64,000 nucleotides of DNA. Source: Sphingobacterium faecium. Lineage in GTDB: Bacteria > Bacteroidota > Bacteroidia > Sphingobacteriales > Sphingobacteriaceae. Below the pieces are notes generated by a model, which worked only from the letters and a program-made list of their open reading frames with translations, made no database searches and was not told the DNA's origin. The stretch spans positions 310,001 to 374,000 of the forward strand of contig NZ_QBKH01000001.1 of NCBI RefSeq assembly GCF_003054045.1, read 5' to 3'. The position numbers and the translations under genes were made by a program. Numbering within the stretch: position 1 is the first letter of the stretch; every line of letters starts with the position of its first letter. Shown here piece by piece: positions 9,219-19,700 of the stretch.

Positions 9219-10391
9219 TTATGCGATCTTATTATTGGATTCAATCAAAGCTATAATTCTTTCTACAGAACTATTGGAAGTCAATAAATCTTCCGGAGTT
9301 TGCGTGACGTAATCAATCAATTGTTTTATAGTGGTTGTCGCTACATGCATGCGTGTATCTGAAGAAGCGTAATAGATCAATACATCGTCGCCATCCTGAA
9401 TCCAGCCATTAGAAAATACAACATTGGAAACATCTCCAATACGCTCATCACCTTCTGGAGCGATAAAATAGCCTGCAGGTTTATAAATAACTTGCGTAAT
9501 ATCATGAAGGTCGGTCATAAACAGGTAGAGTACATAGCGAAGACCTGCAGCAGTATGGCGTACCCCATGTGCAAGATGCAACCAACCTAAATCTGTTTTT
9601 AAAGGAGCAGGTCCTTGACCGTTTTTAGCTTCGTAGACAGTATGATATACTTTTTTATCAATCACAATTTCATGATCGATGATCGCATTTTCCATTTTAT
9701 CACAATAACCAATGGCGATTCCACCACCTTGTCCAGCTTCAAGGAATGAATCTTGTGGACGGGTGTAAAGGGCATATTTTCCTTCAACAAATTCGGGATG
9801 TAAGACCACATTTCTTTGCTGTGCAGCATGGGTTTTCAAATCGGGTAAACGTTCCCAGTTGACTAAGTCCGAAGAACGAATAATGCCGCATTGGGCAATT
9901 GCTGCTGTCTGATCATTTTCAGAAGCGTTTTTATCTCTACGTTCTGTGCAAAATAGACCATAGATATACCCGTCTTCATGTGCCGTAAGTCGCATATCAT
10001 AGACATTGGTATCTGGTTCTTCTGTTTGTGGCAGTAAAATCGGTCTATCCCGAAAACGAAAATGATCGATCCCATTGGGGCTTTCAGCAATGGCAAAAAA
10101 TGATTTCCGATCTGCGCCTTCTACACGTGCAACTAATAGATATTGGTCATGGAATTTTATTGCTCCTGCATTAAAAACAGCATTTATAGCAAAGCGTTCT
10201 ATAAAATAAGGGTTTTCTGTTTGATTAAAATCAAAGCGCCATTTTAAAGGGATATGTGCCGCAGTAAGAACAGGATACTCGTATCGATCGAATATACCAT
10301 TGCCAATTGCTTTTTTGTGGTTTTTTCGAACAAGTAATTCTTCTTGTTTTTGCGTGAGTAGCTGTAATCGAGATTCGAATATTGTGGTCAT
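9219..10391 (-). CDS. GH130 4-O-beta-D-mannosyl-D-glucose phosphorylase
   Basis: A 390-aa cytoplasmic inverting phosphorylase. The GH130 five-bladed propeller signature is clear: FNAGAIKFHDQYLLVARVEG (about 73-92) and EPDTNVYDMRLT, where D132 matches the proposed catalytic acid of the B. fragilis enzyme. Expected reaction: mannosyl-glucose + Pi gives alpha-mannose 1-phosphate + glucose. Length and neighbours match the subfamily 1 enzyme of the known mannan pathway. It is placed between the sugar importer (18 bp upstream) and the epimerase that makes its substrate (0 bp downstream). Confidence 0.93.
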   Translation of the reverse strand: MTTIFESRLQLLTQKQEELLVRKNHKKAIGNGIFDRYEYPVLTAAHIPLKWRFDFNQTENPYFIERFAINAVFNAGAIKFHDQYLLVARVEGADRKSFFAIAESPNGIDHFRFRDRPILLPQTEEPDTNVYDMRLTAHEDGYIYGLFCTERRDKNASENDQTAAIAQCGIIRSSDLVNWERLPDLKTHAAQQRNVVLHPEFVEGKYALYTRPQDSFLEAGQGGGIAIGYCDKMENAIIDHEIVIDKKVYHTVYEAKNGQGPAPLKTDLGWLHLAHGVRHTAAGLRYVLYLFMTDLHDITQVIYKPAGYFIAPEGDERIGDVSNVVFSNGWIQDGDDVLIYYASSDTRMHVATTTIKQLIDYVTQTPEDLLTSNSSVERIIALIESNNKIA

Positions 10392-10409
10392 AAGAAAATA
10401 TAAATTGTA

Positions 10410-11810
10410 TTAATGGTGATTTCTGCGCTTCTCCAATTCTTCGGATATCGCATACATTTTCGCATCAGTAAGGCTATAGAAATAAATAAAAATAACGGAG
10501 ATCAATGCCCCTATGGCAGGAATAATACTCATCATTAAGCGAATTCCATTTTTTGCACTATCGGTTTGTATTGCATTGGCTTCGAAGCCATAGATGGCCA
10601 ATATCCAGCCCGTCAATGCTCCACCCATCGTCCAGCCTAACTTTTGAGACATCGAGGAGGAGGAGAAGATCAATCCTGTTGCTCTACGTCCAGTTTTCCA
10701 TTCCGAATAATCGGCAATATCGCCATACATGGACCATAATAAAGGAAAAATTGCTCCTGCACAGATGGAAATTAAGCATTGTAAAATAAAAATATAAGCC
10801 ACCTGTGTTTCGTCTAAACTATAAAAAAATAAACTCAGGATCCCGGCAAGGATCATAGCCGAGGCAAATGTTTTTTTCTTTCCTAATCGATCTGCAACGG
10901 GCTTGACAAGTAATACCCCAATAATATTAGCCCCTTGACCTAATACCAGGTAGAGTGTGGAATAGTTTAAATGGAGATTTAGAAATGGAATATGTACGGC
11001 ATTTTGATTGGTAAAGTAGTATTTAAAATAGAAAATAGCAGAACCATCACGTAGGGAATTGAAAATCAATGTTGCAATCCCTGCAGCAAGCAATATAAAC
11101 CAAGGCTTGTTGGTCGCTAAATCACGCAGGTCATCCCTCAGCGAATTGTCGGTACTTTTAACAGGAAGGATTCGTTCTCTTGTCCATGCAAATGTAAAAT
11201 AGAATAAAACAGAAGCGATACAAGCAAAAATAATCATGGTATACTGCCATCCTCTTTGAGCATCGAATAGACCATTTTGCACTTTTCCAAAATAATCAAC
11301 CAACGGTTCTGCTAATCCTAAAACTAAGATGCTTCCAGCAAATGCAAATACAAATCGATAAGAAGATAAGGCCGTCCTTTCTTTGATATCAGCGGTCATG
11401 ACACCCATTAATGAGGCATAAGGCACATTGATAAGCGAATAGATCATCATCATCAAGGTATAGGTACAATAAGCATAAATAATCTTACCCGATTGACTCA
11501 GTTCGGGGGCTGAAAAGGTCAGGATGCCAATCAGACCAAAAGGGAGCGCAATCCATAAAATAAAAGGTCTAAATTTTCCCCACTTGGTGTGTGTACGGTC
11601 GGATATGATCCCTACAAGAGGATCAAATGCGGTATCCCAAATCCGTGTGATCAAAAACATGGTCCCTACTACAGCGGCGGAAATACCAAATACGTCAGTA
11701 TAATAATAGAGCAGGTACACGGAGAATATTTTCCAAAAAATAGAAGATGCAAAATCTCCAAAGCCATAGCCCACTTTCTCCTTAAAGGATAGTTTTTCTG
11801 TTTTCATCAT
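10410..11810 (-). CDS. GPH-family sugar:cation symporter (MFS), probable mannobiose importer
   Basis: A 466-aa inner-membrane protein with about 12 TM helices. The N terminus (KLSFKEKVGYGFGDFASSIFWKIF) is the hallmark of the glycoside-pentoside-hexuronide family, and the cytoplasmic loop DPLVGIISDRTHTKWGKFRP is the conserved GPH/MFS motif. It is transcribed between the mannanase (0 bp gap) and the phosphorylase, so the likely cargo is mannobiose or mannosyl-glucose. The C terminus ends in a basic EKRRNHH tail. Confidence 0.9.
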   Translation of the reverse strand: MMKTEKLSFKEKVGYGFGDFASSIFWKIFSVYLLYYYTDVFGISAAVVGTMFLITRIWDTAFDPLVGIISDRTHTKWGKFRPFILWIALPFGLIGILTFSAPELSQSGKIIYAYCTYTLMMMIYSLINVPYASLMGVMTADIKERTALSSYRFVFAFAGSILVLGLAEPLVDYFGKVQNGLFDAQRGWQYTMIIFACIASVLFYFTFAWTRERILPVKSTDNSLRDDLRDLATNKPWFILLAAGIATLIFNSLRDGSAIFYFKYYFTNQNAVHIPFLNLHLNYSTLYLVLGQGANIIGVLLVKPVADRLGKKKTFASAMILAGILSLFFYSLDETQVAYIFILQCLISICAGAIFPLLWSMYGDIADYSEWKTGRRATGLIFSSSSMSQKLGWTMGGALTGWILAIYGFEANAIQTDSAKNGIRLMMSIIPAIGALISVIFIYFYSLTDAKMYAISEELEKRRNHH

Positions 11811-12965
11811 TTATTTATAGAGATTTAGCGCTTTAGTTTTCTTTCCAAAATAGACGTTAGGTAAGGCGTAGAAGTTTTTGAAATCAGAGGAGGAGGGGTG
11901 TCCCTTATATGGAGCATAATAATGCATTTGATTTTCTTCTTTTTTCAAACCATGATTTCTCCAGATCAAAACATAACAGATATCAAAATCTTGAACAGAT
12001 GCATATAAAGTCTGCGTCCACCAAGTAGGATCGGGAATGGTTTCAAATCCTGTTTCCGCGAGTGCCATCGGTTTTTGATTTTTCTGGGCATATTGCTGCA
12101 ATACGGTTAAATTATTCCGTAGCAAGGCCGTGAAATCTTTTTTTGATTGTTCAAGTTCTGCCTTAGAAGGGGATGGCTTGGCGAATTGATACGTATCGAA
12201 ACTCATCATATCAGCATAATCATTGCCGGGGTATCTATGGATAAATTCCTCTTCAGATTGAAAATTATTGGTATTATAGACGTAGATCAGGTGGTGAATA
12301 TTCTTTTTATTTTTCAGATAATCCACGGTAAACTTCCATAACTTGATATAATCATCTGGAGAACAGTGTGGATTTCCCCACCAAAACCAGCCACCATTAT
12401 GTTCATGAAAAGGTCGAAATAGAATGGGGGCATATACGCCTTCTTTCGTTTTAAGTTCCTTCAGAAAATCTGCGGCACGATCTAACCATTGGACATATAA
12501 CTGATGGTTTTTACCACCAGGAATAATGCTGGCGACTGCCGTTGTGGTATCCCATGAGTTTCCTAAGCTTTGTGGATTGTCCATATGCCAACTGATGGTG
12601 TTAATAGACCCAGCTTCAAAACGATCCACGATAAATGCTTTCATTTTAGCAAATGATACCTGATCGATATTATGCGAACGTTGGTGCTCAATGCCACCAA
12701 TATCCCATCCAAAGACAGCCGGATAGTCGCCAACGACGTCTTTGACATCCGATCGATTCGGTACATCTTTCCAAGTGACACCGTAGGCTAATGCATCTTG
12801 GTGTCCAAATAGTAAAGCTTTTTTATCTTGTAATTTGAATAGGTTTTGATACAGGTTTTTGGTTTCTATTGTTGCTTCTTGGTCGATCAATACTTGCGCC
12901 CTTAACGGAAGTAAATACATGGATAAGAGTGAGCACATGAATAAATTGAATATTGGAAATCGCAC
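11811..12965 (-). CDS. GH26 endo-beta-1,4-mannanase
   Basis: A 384-aa secreted retaining glycosidase. A Sec signal peptide (about residues 1-23, ending LRAQ) without a lipobox predicts a periplasmic enzyme. The GH26 (beta/alpha)8 fold is shown by the acid/base motif RPFHEHNGGWFWWG (E188) and the nucleophile motif ALAETGFE (E304), with the substrate-side GHQDALAYG and SWHMDNP segments. It probably releases mannobiose from mannan oligosaccharides. First gene of the mannan operon; the stop is flush with the transporter start. Confidence 0.95.
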   Translation of the reverse strand: MRFPIFNLFMCSLLSMYLLPLRAQVLIDQEATIETKNLYQNLFKLQDKKALLFGHQDALAYGVTWKDVPNRSDVKDVVGDYPAVFGWDIGGIEHQRSHNIDQVSFAKMKAFIVDRFEAGSINTISWHMDNPQSLGNSWDTTTAVASIIPGGKNHQLYVQWLDRAADFLKELKTKEGVYAPILFRPFHEHNGGWFWWGNPHCSPDDYIKLWKFTVDYLKNKKNIHHLIYVYNTNNFQSEEEFIHRYPGNDYADMMSFDTYQFAKPSPSKAELEQSKKDFTALLRNNLTVLQQYAQKNQKPMALAETGFETIPDPTWWTQTLYASVQDFDICYVLIWRNHGLKKEENQMHYYAPYKGHPSSSDFKNFYALPNVYFGKKTKALNLYK

Positions 12966-13079
12966 TATAAATAGATTTATTGGTAAAATAATCAGGTTGC
13001 TAATTGTTGATTCAATATTACAAAGTAATTAGAAAATAGGCTAATACTATTTTAACAATATTGATTGATAATCTGACAT

Positions 13080-13099
13080 TATCATTTGTTTAAATGATA
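13080..13099. promoter_or_regulatory. Palindrome in the divergent mannanase/AraC promoter region
   Basis: TATCATTT (13080-13087) and AAATGATA (13092-13099) form a perfect 8-bp inverted repeat around GTTT, in the 222-bp gap between the mannan operon (minus) and the AraC gene (plus). It is a candidate operator. AraC proteins more often bind direct repeats, so the assignment is tentative. Confidence 0.4.
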
Positions 13100-13187
13100 T
13101 GAAACCTATTTTTATTTAAAATTTATTTAATATTTATTTATCACATCTGATAAAAAATACTAGATTAGTATACCAATTGTAAACATC

Positions 13188-14069
13188 ATGGATCATACCA
13201 ATATCATTAAGGAAATAACACCACTAACGCAGTCAGATTGTTTTACGATGTTCAGTCGCATCAAGAAGGAGTTTGATTTTCCGCTGCATTATCATGATGA
13301 ATATGAATTAAACCTGATTATAAATGGACAAGGAGCGAGGCGTATTATCGGCAATCATATCGAAACGATCGATGAACTGGAATTGGTATTGGTAGGACCC
13401 AATCTTCCCCATGCCTGGTTTACCCACCAATGTCAATCTGAGGAAATTCAGGAGATCACGGTACAGTGGCATAAGGATTTATTTGATGAAAAATTTCTAA
13501 AGCGCAATCAACTTAATTTCATTAAAAAAATGTTCGAATTATCATCCAAAGGCTTGAGTTTTTCCAAAGAAGCCATTGAGATGATAGCCCCTCGGATAAA
13601 AGATCTGGATAAAAAATCAGGATTTGATTCTGTGATTTCCCTGATGCTCATCTTACGGGATCTATCTTCTTCACGCGGGGTGCAAACCTTATCGGGAGAT
13701 AATTTTATTCAGGTAGACAATTTCTCGTATAATAGCAGACGGCTTGATAAGGCATTTGAATATATGAATGCCCATTATGGTAAGCCAATATCGTTGAAAG
13801 AAATTGCCAAATTGGTCAATATGACAGAGGTTTCATTTTCCCGATTTATAAAAAAGCGAACGGGTAACACGTTTATAGATTCGTTAACAGAAATTCGATT
13901 GGGGCATGCGACCCGATTATTAATTGAAACCACACATGCGGTAGCAGAGGTGTCATTCACCTGTGGCTTTAATAACATTTCCAATTTCAATCGTATTTTT
14001 AAAAAGAAAAAGGGATGCACGCCGACCGAATTTAGGGAGAATTTTTCGGGCTCGCGGATATTTGTGTAA
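13188..14069 (+). CDS. AraC-family regulator of the mannan locus
   Basis: A 293-aa cytoplasmic transcription factor. Residues about 20-110 form a cupin-type sensing domain (FPLHYHDEYELNLIINGQG; GPNLPHAWF). Residues about 190-290 form the double HTH of the AraC family, first helix pair around ISLKEIAKLVNMTEVSFSRFIK and second around AVAEVSFTCGFNNISNFNRIFKK. It is divergent from the mannanase operon and convergent with the SusCD operon, so it lies between the two halves it most likely controls. The inducer is probably a manno-oligosaccharide or mannose derivative (inference). Confidence 0.92.
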   Translation: MDHTNIIKEITPLTQSDCFTMFSRIKKEFDFPLHYHDEYELNLIINGQGARRIIGNHIETIDELELVLVGPNLPHAWFTHQCQSEEIQEITVQWHKDLFDEKFLKRNQLNFIKKMFELSSKGLSFSKEAIEMIAPRIKDLDKKSGFDSVISLMLILRDLSSSRGVQTLSGDNFIQVDNFSYNSRRLDKAFEYMNAHYGKPISLKEIAKLVNMTEVSFSRFIKKRTGNTFIDSLTEIRLGHATRLLIETTHAVAEVSFTCGFNNISNFNRIFKKKKGCTPTEFRENFSGSRIFV

Positions 14070-14070
14070 T

Positions 14071-14100
14071 GTAAAAGGCGATCCGAAGATCGCCTTTTAC
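14071..14100. terminator. Bidirectional Rho-independent terminator
   Basis: GTAAAAGGCGATC (14071-14083) pairs without mismatch with GATCGCCTTTTAC (14088-14100) around a CGAA tetraloop. It separates the convergent AraC gene and the surface lipoprotein gene. Confidence 0.9.
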
Positions 14101-14106
14101 AGGGTA

Positions 14107-15177
14107 CTATTTAATAAAGATGAGATCATCTAAATAGATATTTTGATTAGCATCATCAGGACCCGGAAGCCAAAATCCCAATTGAACGATATTTCTACCG
14201 TTGACAAACTGATCTATATCTGCGGTTTTCAATTTAAAGTAATTCCATTTATTGGCCTTGACAATAAGTTCAGTATTCCGATCCGAATTGCCATAGGCAA
14301 CATTTCGAGTATTCGAGGTGATATATAACGTCTGATCCGATGTACCACCTTTTAACCAGAATGAAATATAGGTATATTCGACAGGAACGCTAATTCCTCC
14401 TGACCAATTGGCAAATCCATTAGCCGACCAATTTCCTTTATTATAAGTCATCTTGAAAGAATGTGTTCCTGATTTAGCAGCTTCACTGGATACTTCTGCC
14501 GGTCCCCATGAACCATTGACAAGACCTTGCTCCATATCTTCATAAAACAACACTAAAGCTTTATCTAAATTGACAAAATCATCTTTACTGGTGATACTAC
14601 CTGCTTCATTAGTCAAGATTAATTTGGATTGTGTAAATTCAACAACAGGGATTTTCAAGGTGATGGAAGTAGCCGTTTTCGAAACAATTTGAATCACTGC
14701 TTGCTCATCCTTGACAAATTTAGCTTCGGAGATATCCGCAAAATTCTTACCCGTCAGTGTAAGCTCACCATTTCCTTTAAAGTTATAATTGGCTACTTCG
14801 AGTATGTTTGGAAGACCCAGTACTTTAAAAGGAACGGTAAATTTGACGTCTTTGTAATTGATAAAAACAATATTTTGGTCTGCAGGTATTGCATCATCTG
14901 GAATACGGAAGATCACGGCATGGTCTGTATTGAAATTGGGATTTAAGGTGGCTTCAATACTATCTTTTTCAAAATAGATTGTTTTAATTCCACCTAATCC
15001 TGTGCCTTTTAGTGTCAATACTTCTCCTGCGGCACCTTGGCCCGGTGATATTTCTTGTGGATTGGGATTGGTGGAAGGCTCACTTAAGTTGCTTTCTTCT
15101 TTTTTACAGCCTATAAAAACTCCGACTGCACATAACATCCCGATGGATATAAATAATGGTTTTAATATATTTTTCAT
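14107..15177 (-). CDS. Surface glycan-binding lipoprotein with TIG/IPT domains
   Basis: A 356-aa lipoprotein: lipobox FIGC (Cys24) followed by KKEE, an outer-surface type signal in this phylum. Residues about 38-205 contain two Ig-like IPT/TIG repeats (ISPGQGAAGEVLTLKGTGLGG; GNGELTLTGKNFADISEA). Residues about 207-356 form a jelly-roll-like domain rich in Trp/Tyr (SWGPAEVS, NWSANGFANWSGG), ending YLDDLIFIK, typical of Bacteroidota surface glycan-binding proteins. It follows SusD by 12 bp and probably hands mannan chains to the SusCD complex. No catalytic motif is seen. Confidence 0.85.
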   Translation of the reverse strand: MKNILKPLFISIGMLCAVGVFIGCKKEESNLSEPSTNPNPQEISPGQGAAGEVLTLKGTGLGGIKTIYFEKDSIEATLNPNFNTDHAVIFRIPDDAIPADQNIVFINYKDVKFTVPFKVLGLPNILEVANYNFKGNGELTLTGKNFADISEAKFVKDEQAVIQIVSKTATSITLKIPVVEFTQSKLILTNEAGSITSKDDFVNLDKALVLFYEDMEQGLVNGSWGPAEVSSEAAKSGTHSFKMTYNKGNWSANGFANWSGGISVPVEYTYISFWLKGGTSDQTLYITSNTRNVAYGNSDRNTELIVKANKWNYFKLKTADIDQFVNGRNIVQLGFWLPGPDDANQNIYLDDLIFIK

Positions 15178-15189
15178 TTTTATAGGGGA

Positions 15190-16776
15190 TTAATTCGTGT
15201 AATAAGGAACTGCTGGTTTTAATAATTCAGGATCAGAGACAGTTTCCGATTGCGGAATAGGTAAAAACAACTGCGCTTCATTATTGATCGTCGTTTTGAA
15301 TGTGCTGATTCCATTACCGGTATAAGAACCACGTTCCTGTTTGGACACAAATTGCTTCGCAAAATCAAAACCTCTTCTTTGCACATCAAACCAAAAATCG
15401 CCTTCATAAGCAAATTCGGCACGTCTTTCTTTAAAGATTAGGTCTGCAGTTAAAGATGTAGCTGGGATGTTGTTGAAATTTCCCGCTCGATTGTGAACCT
15501 TATTGAAAGCATTTAATGCGGTTGCATCTGAAGTGCTCGCTTGGGTTCCTAATGTCGCCTCGGCATAAATAAGTAAAATATCAGCATAACGTAAAATATA
15601 GGTACAGATATCAGAAGATCCATTATCAGATAATTTTTCACCATTGGAACCTGGACCTACGACATATTTAAGCGAATTTGCTCGAGAACCATTTCTAAGA
15701 GTAGTCGTTGTTTCATAGTTTGTGCCGGTGGTATCGTAGGTAAAACCATTTGGAAAATTGACATTTTTCCAATCCGCTCGGAAAAAACCTTGTTCCATAT
15801 TTGACCATTTACGGCGTCTATCTTGTGCGGCATAAGATTCTAACATATCGATAGTTGGATAGACGGATGAGTACCCAGTTCCTTTGTCGGGTTTCATTAA
15901 GGTACTCGGTGCTGCATAAGCATTGACAGCATTGGCATAACCATAACCACCATCTGCTATCCACTGCAATGCGAATAAAGACTCTTGATTATTATTTGCT
16001 TTAGAACTGGTGAACATTTCCTCATAATTTGGATATAGATCATATTTTCCGGAACTAATGACGAGTTGCGCTTTTTCTTTGGCCTTCTCATAATTCTTTT
16101 GATATAAATGTACTTTAGCCATCATTCCTGAAGCAGAAAGGGACGAAACTCGACCTTTTTGATAGGGAGTGGTCGGAAGATTTTGTTCAGCAAATGCTAA
16201 GTCTTCTAAGATAAAGCGTAATACATCCGATTGGATATAACGGGGTACATTGTAATTACCTGATCCAGCTAACGCAACTGGATCATTGACAATAGGAATA
16301 TCCTTGTATATTCTGGTTAAGTAAAAGTAGGCAACTGCGCGAATAAAACGGGATTCGGCAATAGCGATATTCAAATAATCTTTATCTCCAGAAGTGGTTT
16401 TTTTCTGCTCGAAAGTCGAAGCCAAAACAGTAGCTGTACCCGCAACTTTATAGAGTGAGCGCCATGCAGAAGCAACCAGTCCATCGGTACTCAGGACGGT
16501 GAAATTATTAAAACTACCACCATCATAATTGGGCCCTGTTTCGGTTAACATATTCCCAGCTAGTGTTTCCCCGATAGCATGGAACGATTTGTCGGTGTAG
16601 TCGTACCAAACCGAATTATAAAGATAACCAGTAGCCGCATATACCTCTTCTGCAGTATTGTAATAGGTATCTAAGGTTGGATTATTTTCAGAGGGTTTAT
16701 TTAGAAATTCCTTTTTACAAGCAGTAAGCATAAAGCCAAGCCCGAGGATCATATATATAAATTGATATCTTTTCAT
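15190..16776 (-). CDS. SusD-like mannan-binding outer-membrane lipoprotein
   Basis: 528 aa, the usual length of a RagB/SusD protein. Lipobox LTAC (Cys20) is followed by KKEFLNKPS. It has the TPR-rich N half (LYNSVWYDYTDKSFH, ESRFIRAVAYFYLTRIY) and the C-terminal Sus signature (DICTYILRYADILLIYAEA and FKERRAEFAYEGDFWFDVQRRG). It caps the SusC barrel and binds the glycan at the cell surface. Gap to SusC is 11 bp. Confidence 0.95.
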   Translation of the reverse strand: MKRYQFIYMILGLGFMLTACKKEFLNKPSENNPTLDTYYNTAEEVYAATGYLYNSVWYDYTDKSFHAIGETLAGNMLTETGPNYDGGSFNNFTVLSTDGLVASAWRSLYKVAGTATVLASTFEQKKTTSGDKDYLNIAIAESRFIRAVAYFYLTRIYKDIPIVNDPVALAGSGNYNVPRYIQSDVLRFILEDLAFAEQNLPTTPYQKGRVSSLSASGMMAKVHLYQKNYEKAKEKAQLVISSGKYDLYPNYEEMFTSSKANNNQESLFALQWIADGGYGYANAVNAYAAPSTLMKPDKGTGYSSVYPTIDMLESYAAQDRRRKWSNMEQGFFRADWKNVNFPNGFTYDTTGTNYETTTTLRNGSRANSLKYVVGPGSNGEKLSDNGSSDICTYILRYADILLIYAEATLGTQASTSDATALNAFNKVHNRAGNFNNIPATSLTADLIFKERRAEFAYEGDFWFDVQRRGFDFAKQFVSKQERGSYTGNGISTFKTTINNEAQLFLPIPQSETVSDPELLKPAVPYYTN

Positions 16777-16787
16777 GATGATGGAAA

Positions 16788-19700
16788 TTAGAATTGAATA
16801 TTAGCTCCGATCGTAAATGTTCTTGGATTTGGATAGTGACCATTATCCACATTTTGAGATAAGACTGATTTATTGAACGAACCGATCTCGGGATCATACC
16901 CGGAGTATTTGGTAAACGTATATAAGTTTTGTGCGGATAAATAAATTCTTGCACTAGAGGCTTTCACCGATTTCATCCAACGTTCCGGAAGGTTATAACC
17001 AATGGCAATATTTTGAATTCTCAAATAAGAGCCATCTTCAATATAGCGGTCAGAATTTTTGGTATTGTTACTGTGCCATTGGTTGACAAAACGCGGAATA
17101 GATGCGTTGGGGTTGGATTCTGTATAGCGGTTTAAAACATCAGCAGATTGATTTAAAAAAGGATTTGAAAGTGATTCGGTATATTTCTTTGTCCAGTTAA
17201 AAATTTTTGAACCCTGCACTCCTTGTAGGAAAATAGATATGTCAAAATTTTTGTAGGTAAAATTATTGGTGATCCCGTAATTGAAGGTCGGGTTAGGATC
17301 TCCAATAGTGGTCACGTCTTCAGAGCCTATTTTTCCATCACCATTTAAATCTTTATACCGTACATCTCCTAAATATAAACCTGTTGGACCTACAGCCAAT
17401 CCCCAATCCGTACCATTATTGAGTTCGTCCATCGAACGGAATAATCCGTCCGTGACATATCCATAGAAGGTACCGACTGCATGTCCTGCTCGCGTAATGT
17501 TAACGACAGAAGTAGAGCCCGTGAAATCTTGCTCTACGCCACGCAGTAACGCATTTTCCGAGTTTAGGCTAACCAATTTATTTTTATAGTGTGAAAATAC
17601 AACGCTTGTTTTCCAAGTGAAATTGTCGCGTTGTATATTGTAACTGGTGATTCCGATATCAATACCTTTATTGGACATTTTGCCCGCATTTGTAACCGGA
17701 GGTTCAATTTCTTTATAGGCATTGTAGGGTGGGTTTGGATCTAATCCTGCAAATACTGGTAGTGTGGTGGAAAGAATCATATCCGTGGTCACTTTATTAT
17801 AAACATCTACGGTTATTTCTAATTTTTTCTTCAATAGGGTTAAGTCAAAACCTGCATTTGTCGTTTTCACAGACTCCCATCCTAAATTTGGATTTCCGAC
17901 ATTGGCGGGAATACCTCCTTTGCCAAATGGAGAAATAGGGAAGAGGCGAATATTGGTAGAGTATGCATTTTGAACCGGAGAATTCTGATTTCCTACTGTA
18001 CCATAACCAACACGAAATTTGAGATAATCGATCGCATTCCAGTTTTCAGCAAACTTTTCCGAAGTCATTGTCCATGCACCGGAGATAGCTGTAAAAGTTC
18101 CATGTTTCCTATTTTCTCCAAAGCTCGAAGCCCCATCACGACGTAGGGATCCGGAGATCGCATATTTATTGTCGAATGTATAGCTCGCGCGACCGAAATA
18201 AGATTCCATAGCCCATGAACTGGTGGTGGAGTTTGTTCCGGAAGGTACAACAGTTCCTGCATTAATAGATTTGATATTTTGATCTAGGTCGATGGCACTG
18301 ATGTAATGTCCATTATAGTGTGATTCCTGTGCTTCATGTCCTAATACGGCCGACACCCAGTGTTTAGCACCAAATCCTTTGTTGAAATTTAAGAAATTTC
18401 TCAAAGCCCAAAAATGACTTGTGTTTCGATCTTCTCGCAATTTACTGGGAGAAAGAATACTTTGACCAGTATTCTGATTATCTATTTTGGGCTGGAATGC
18501 GGTATTTTCTGCTAATTGGAAATCATAGTTTACTTCATTTCTTAGCGTCAGATAATCGGTAAATTTCAGTTCCGCATAAATATTACCAAAAGCTTTATTT
18601 TGGATCGCATTTACTTCACGCAAAAGTGCAGTAGCAATTGGATTGCCATTGGCATTGCCAAACGTATTGTTACCTAAAGAACTTGTCGTGATATAGTTGC
18701 CATTTGCATCTTTAATAGGGGTTGCAGGACTATTATATAAAACGATTGCTGTGGGCGTTTCTACTCCGTCGGTAAGGGTAATCCCTTGATTAGAACGGGA
18801 TAAGTTTGCGGTAATACCTGCTTTTAACCAAGGTTTCACTTCTTGATCCAATGCAAATCTACTGGCTAACCGATTAAAATCTGAACCAATGATGGTACCC
18901 TTTTGATCAAATGAATTGAGCGAAAAATAGTAAGACGTTTTGTTGTGCCCTCCAGAGAATGCTAATTGATGATTGCTCGTATGGCCAGTTTGGAATAATG
19001 CATCTTGCCAATCGGTACCCTTACCCAATATTGTGGGATCTTTGAGTTCACCGATCTCGTTGAGTGCAGTTCCAGAAGCTTTGAATACTTCGGGGATTAA
19101 TGAATTATAATAGGTTGCGTACTGTGGCAAGTTCATGATGTTGAGTTTTTTTGCCACCTGCTGGATACCATAATAGCCATCATAGGTAAATTTACCTTCA
19201 CCGGCTTTTCCTTTCTTAGTTGTGACTAGGATTACGCCATTGGCACCCAATGATCCGTAAATAGCTTGTGCCGAGGCATCTTTTAAGATGTCAATCGATA
19301 AAATGTCATTTGGATTTAATGTGGCGAGGACAGACTGCTCGGTCTGACCACCTTTTCCTCCAAGTTGGTCTTGTGAGACCGAGTTTGTACTGGTTAGGAT
19401 CGGAACTCCGTCGATCACATAAAGAGGTTCTGTTCCATTGACTGAGGTAATACCACGTACTTTAACGGAAACGCCACCTCCGGGCTGACCGCCATTGTTG
19501 GTCACCGTTACACCTGCGACTTTACCCTGCAGTGCTTGATCTATTCCAGCTACGGGTTGGTCCTTAAAATCTTTTTCAGAGATAGAAGAAATGGAAGAAG
19601 TAACATTTGCTTTACGGACAGAACCGTATCCGATCACGACCAATTCATCCAAAGTATTGCTAAAGGGCTCTAAAGAGATGTTAATGGTGTTTTTATCTGC

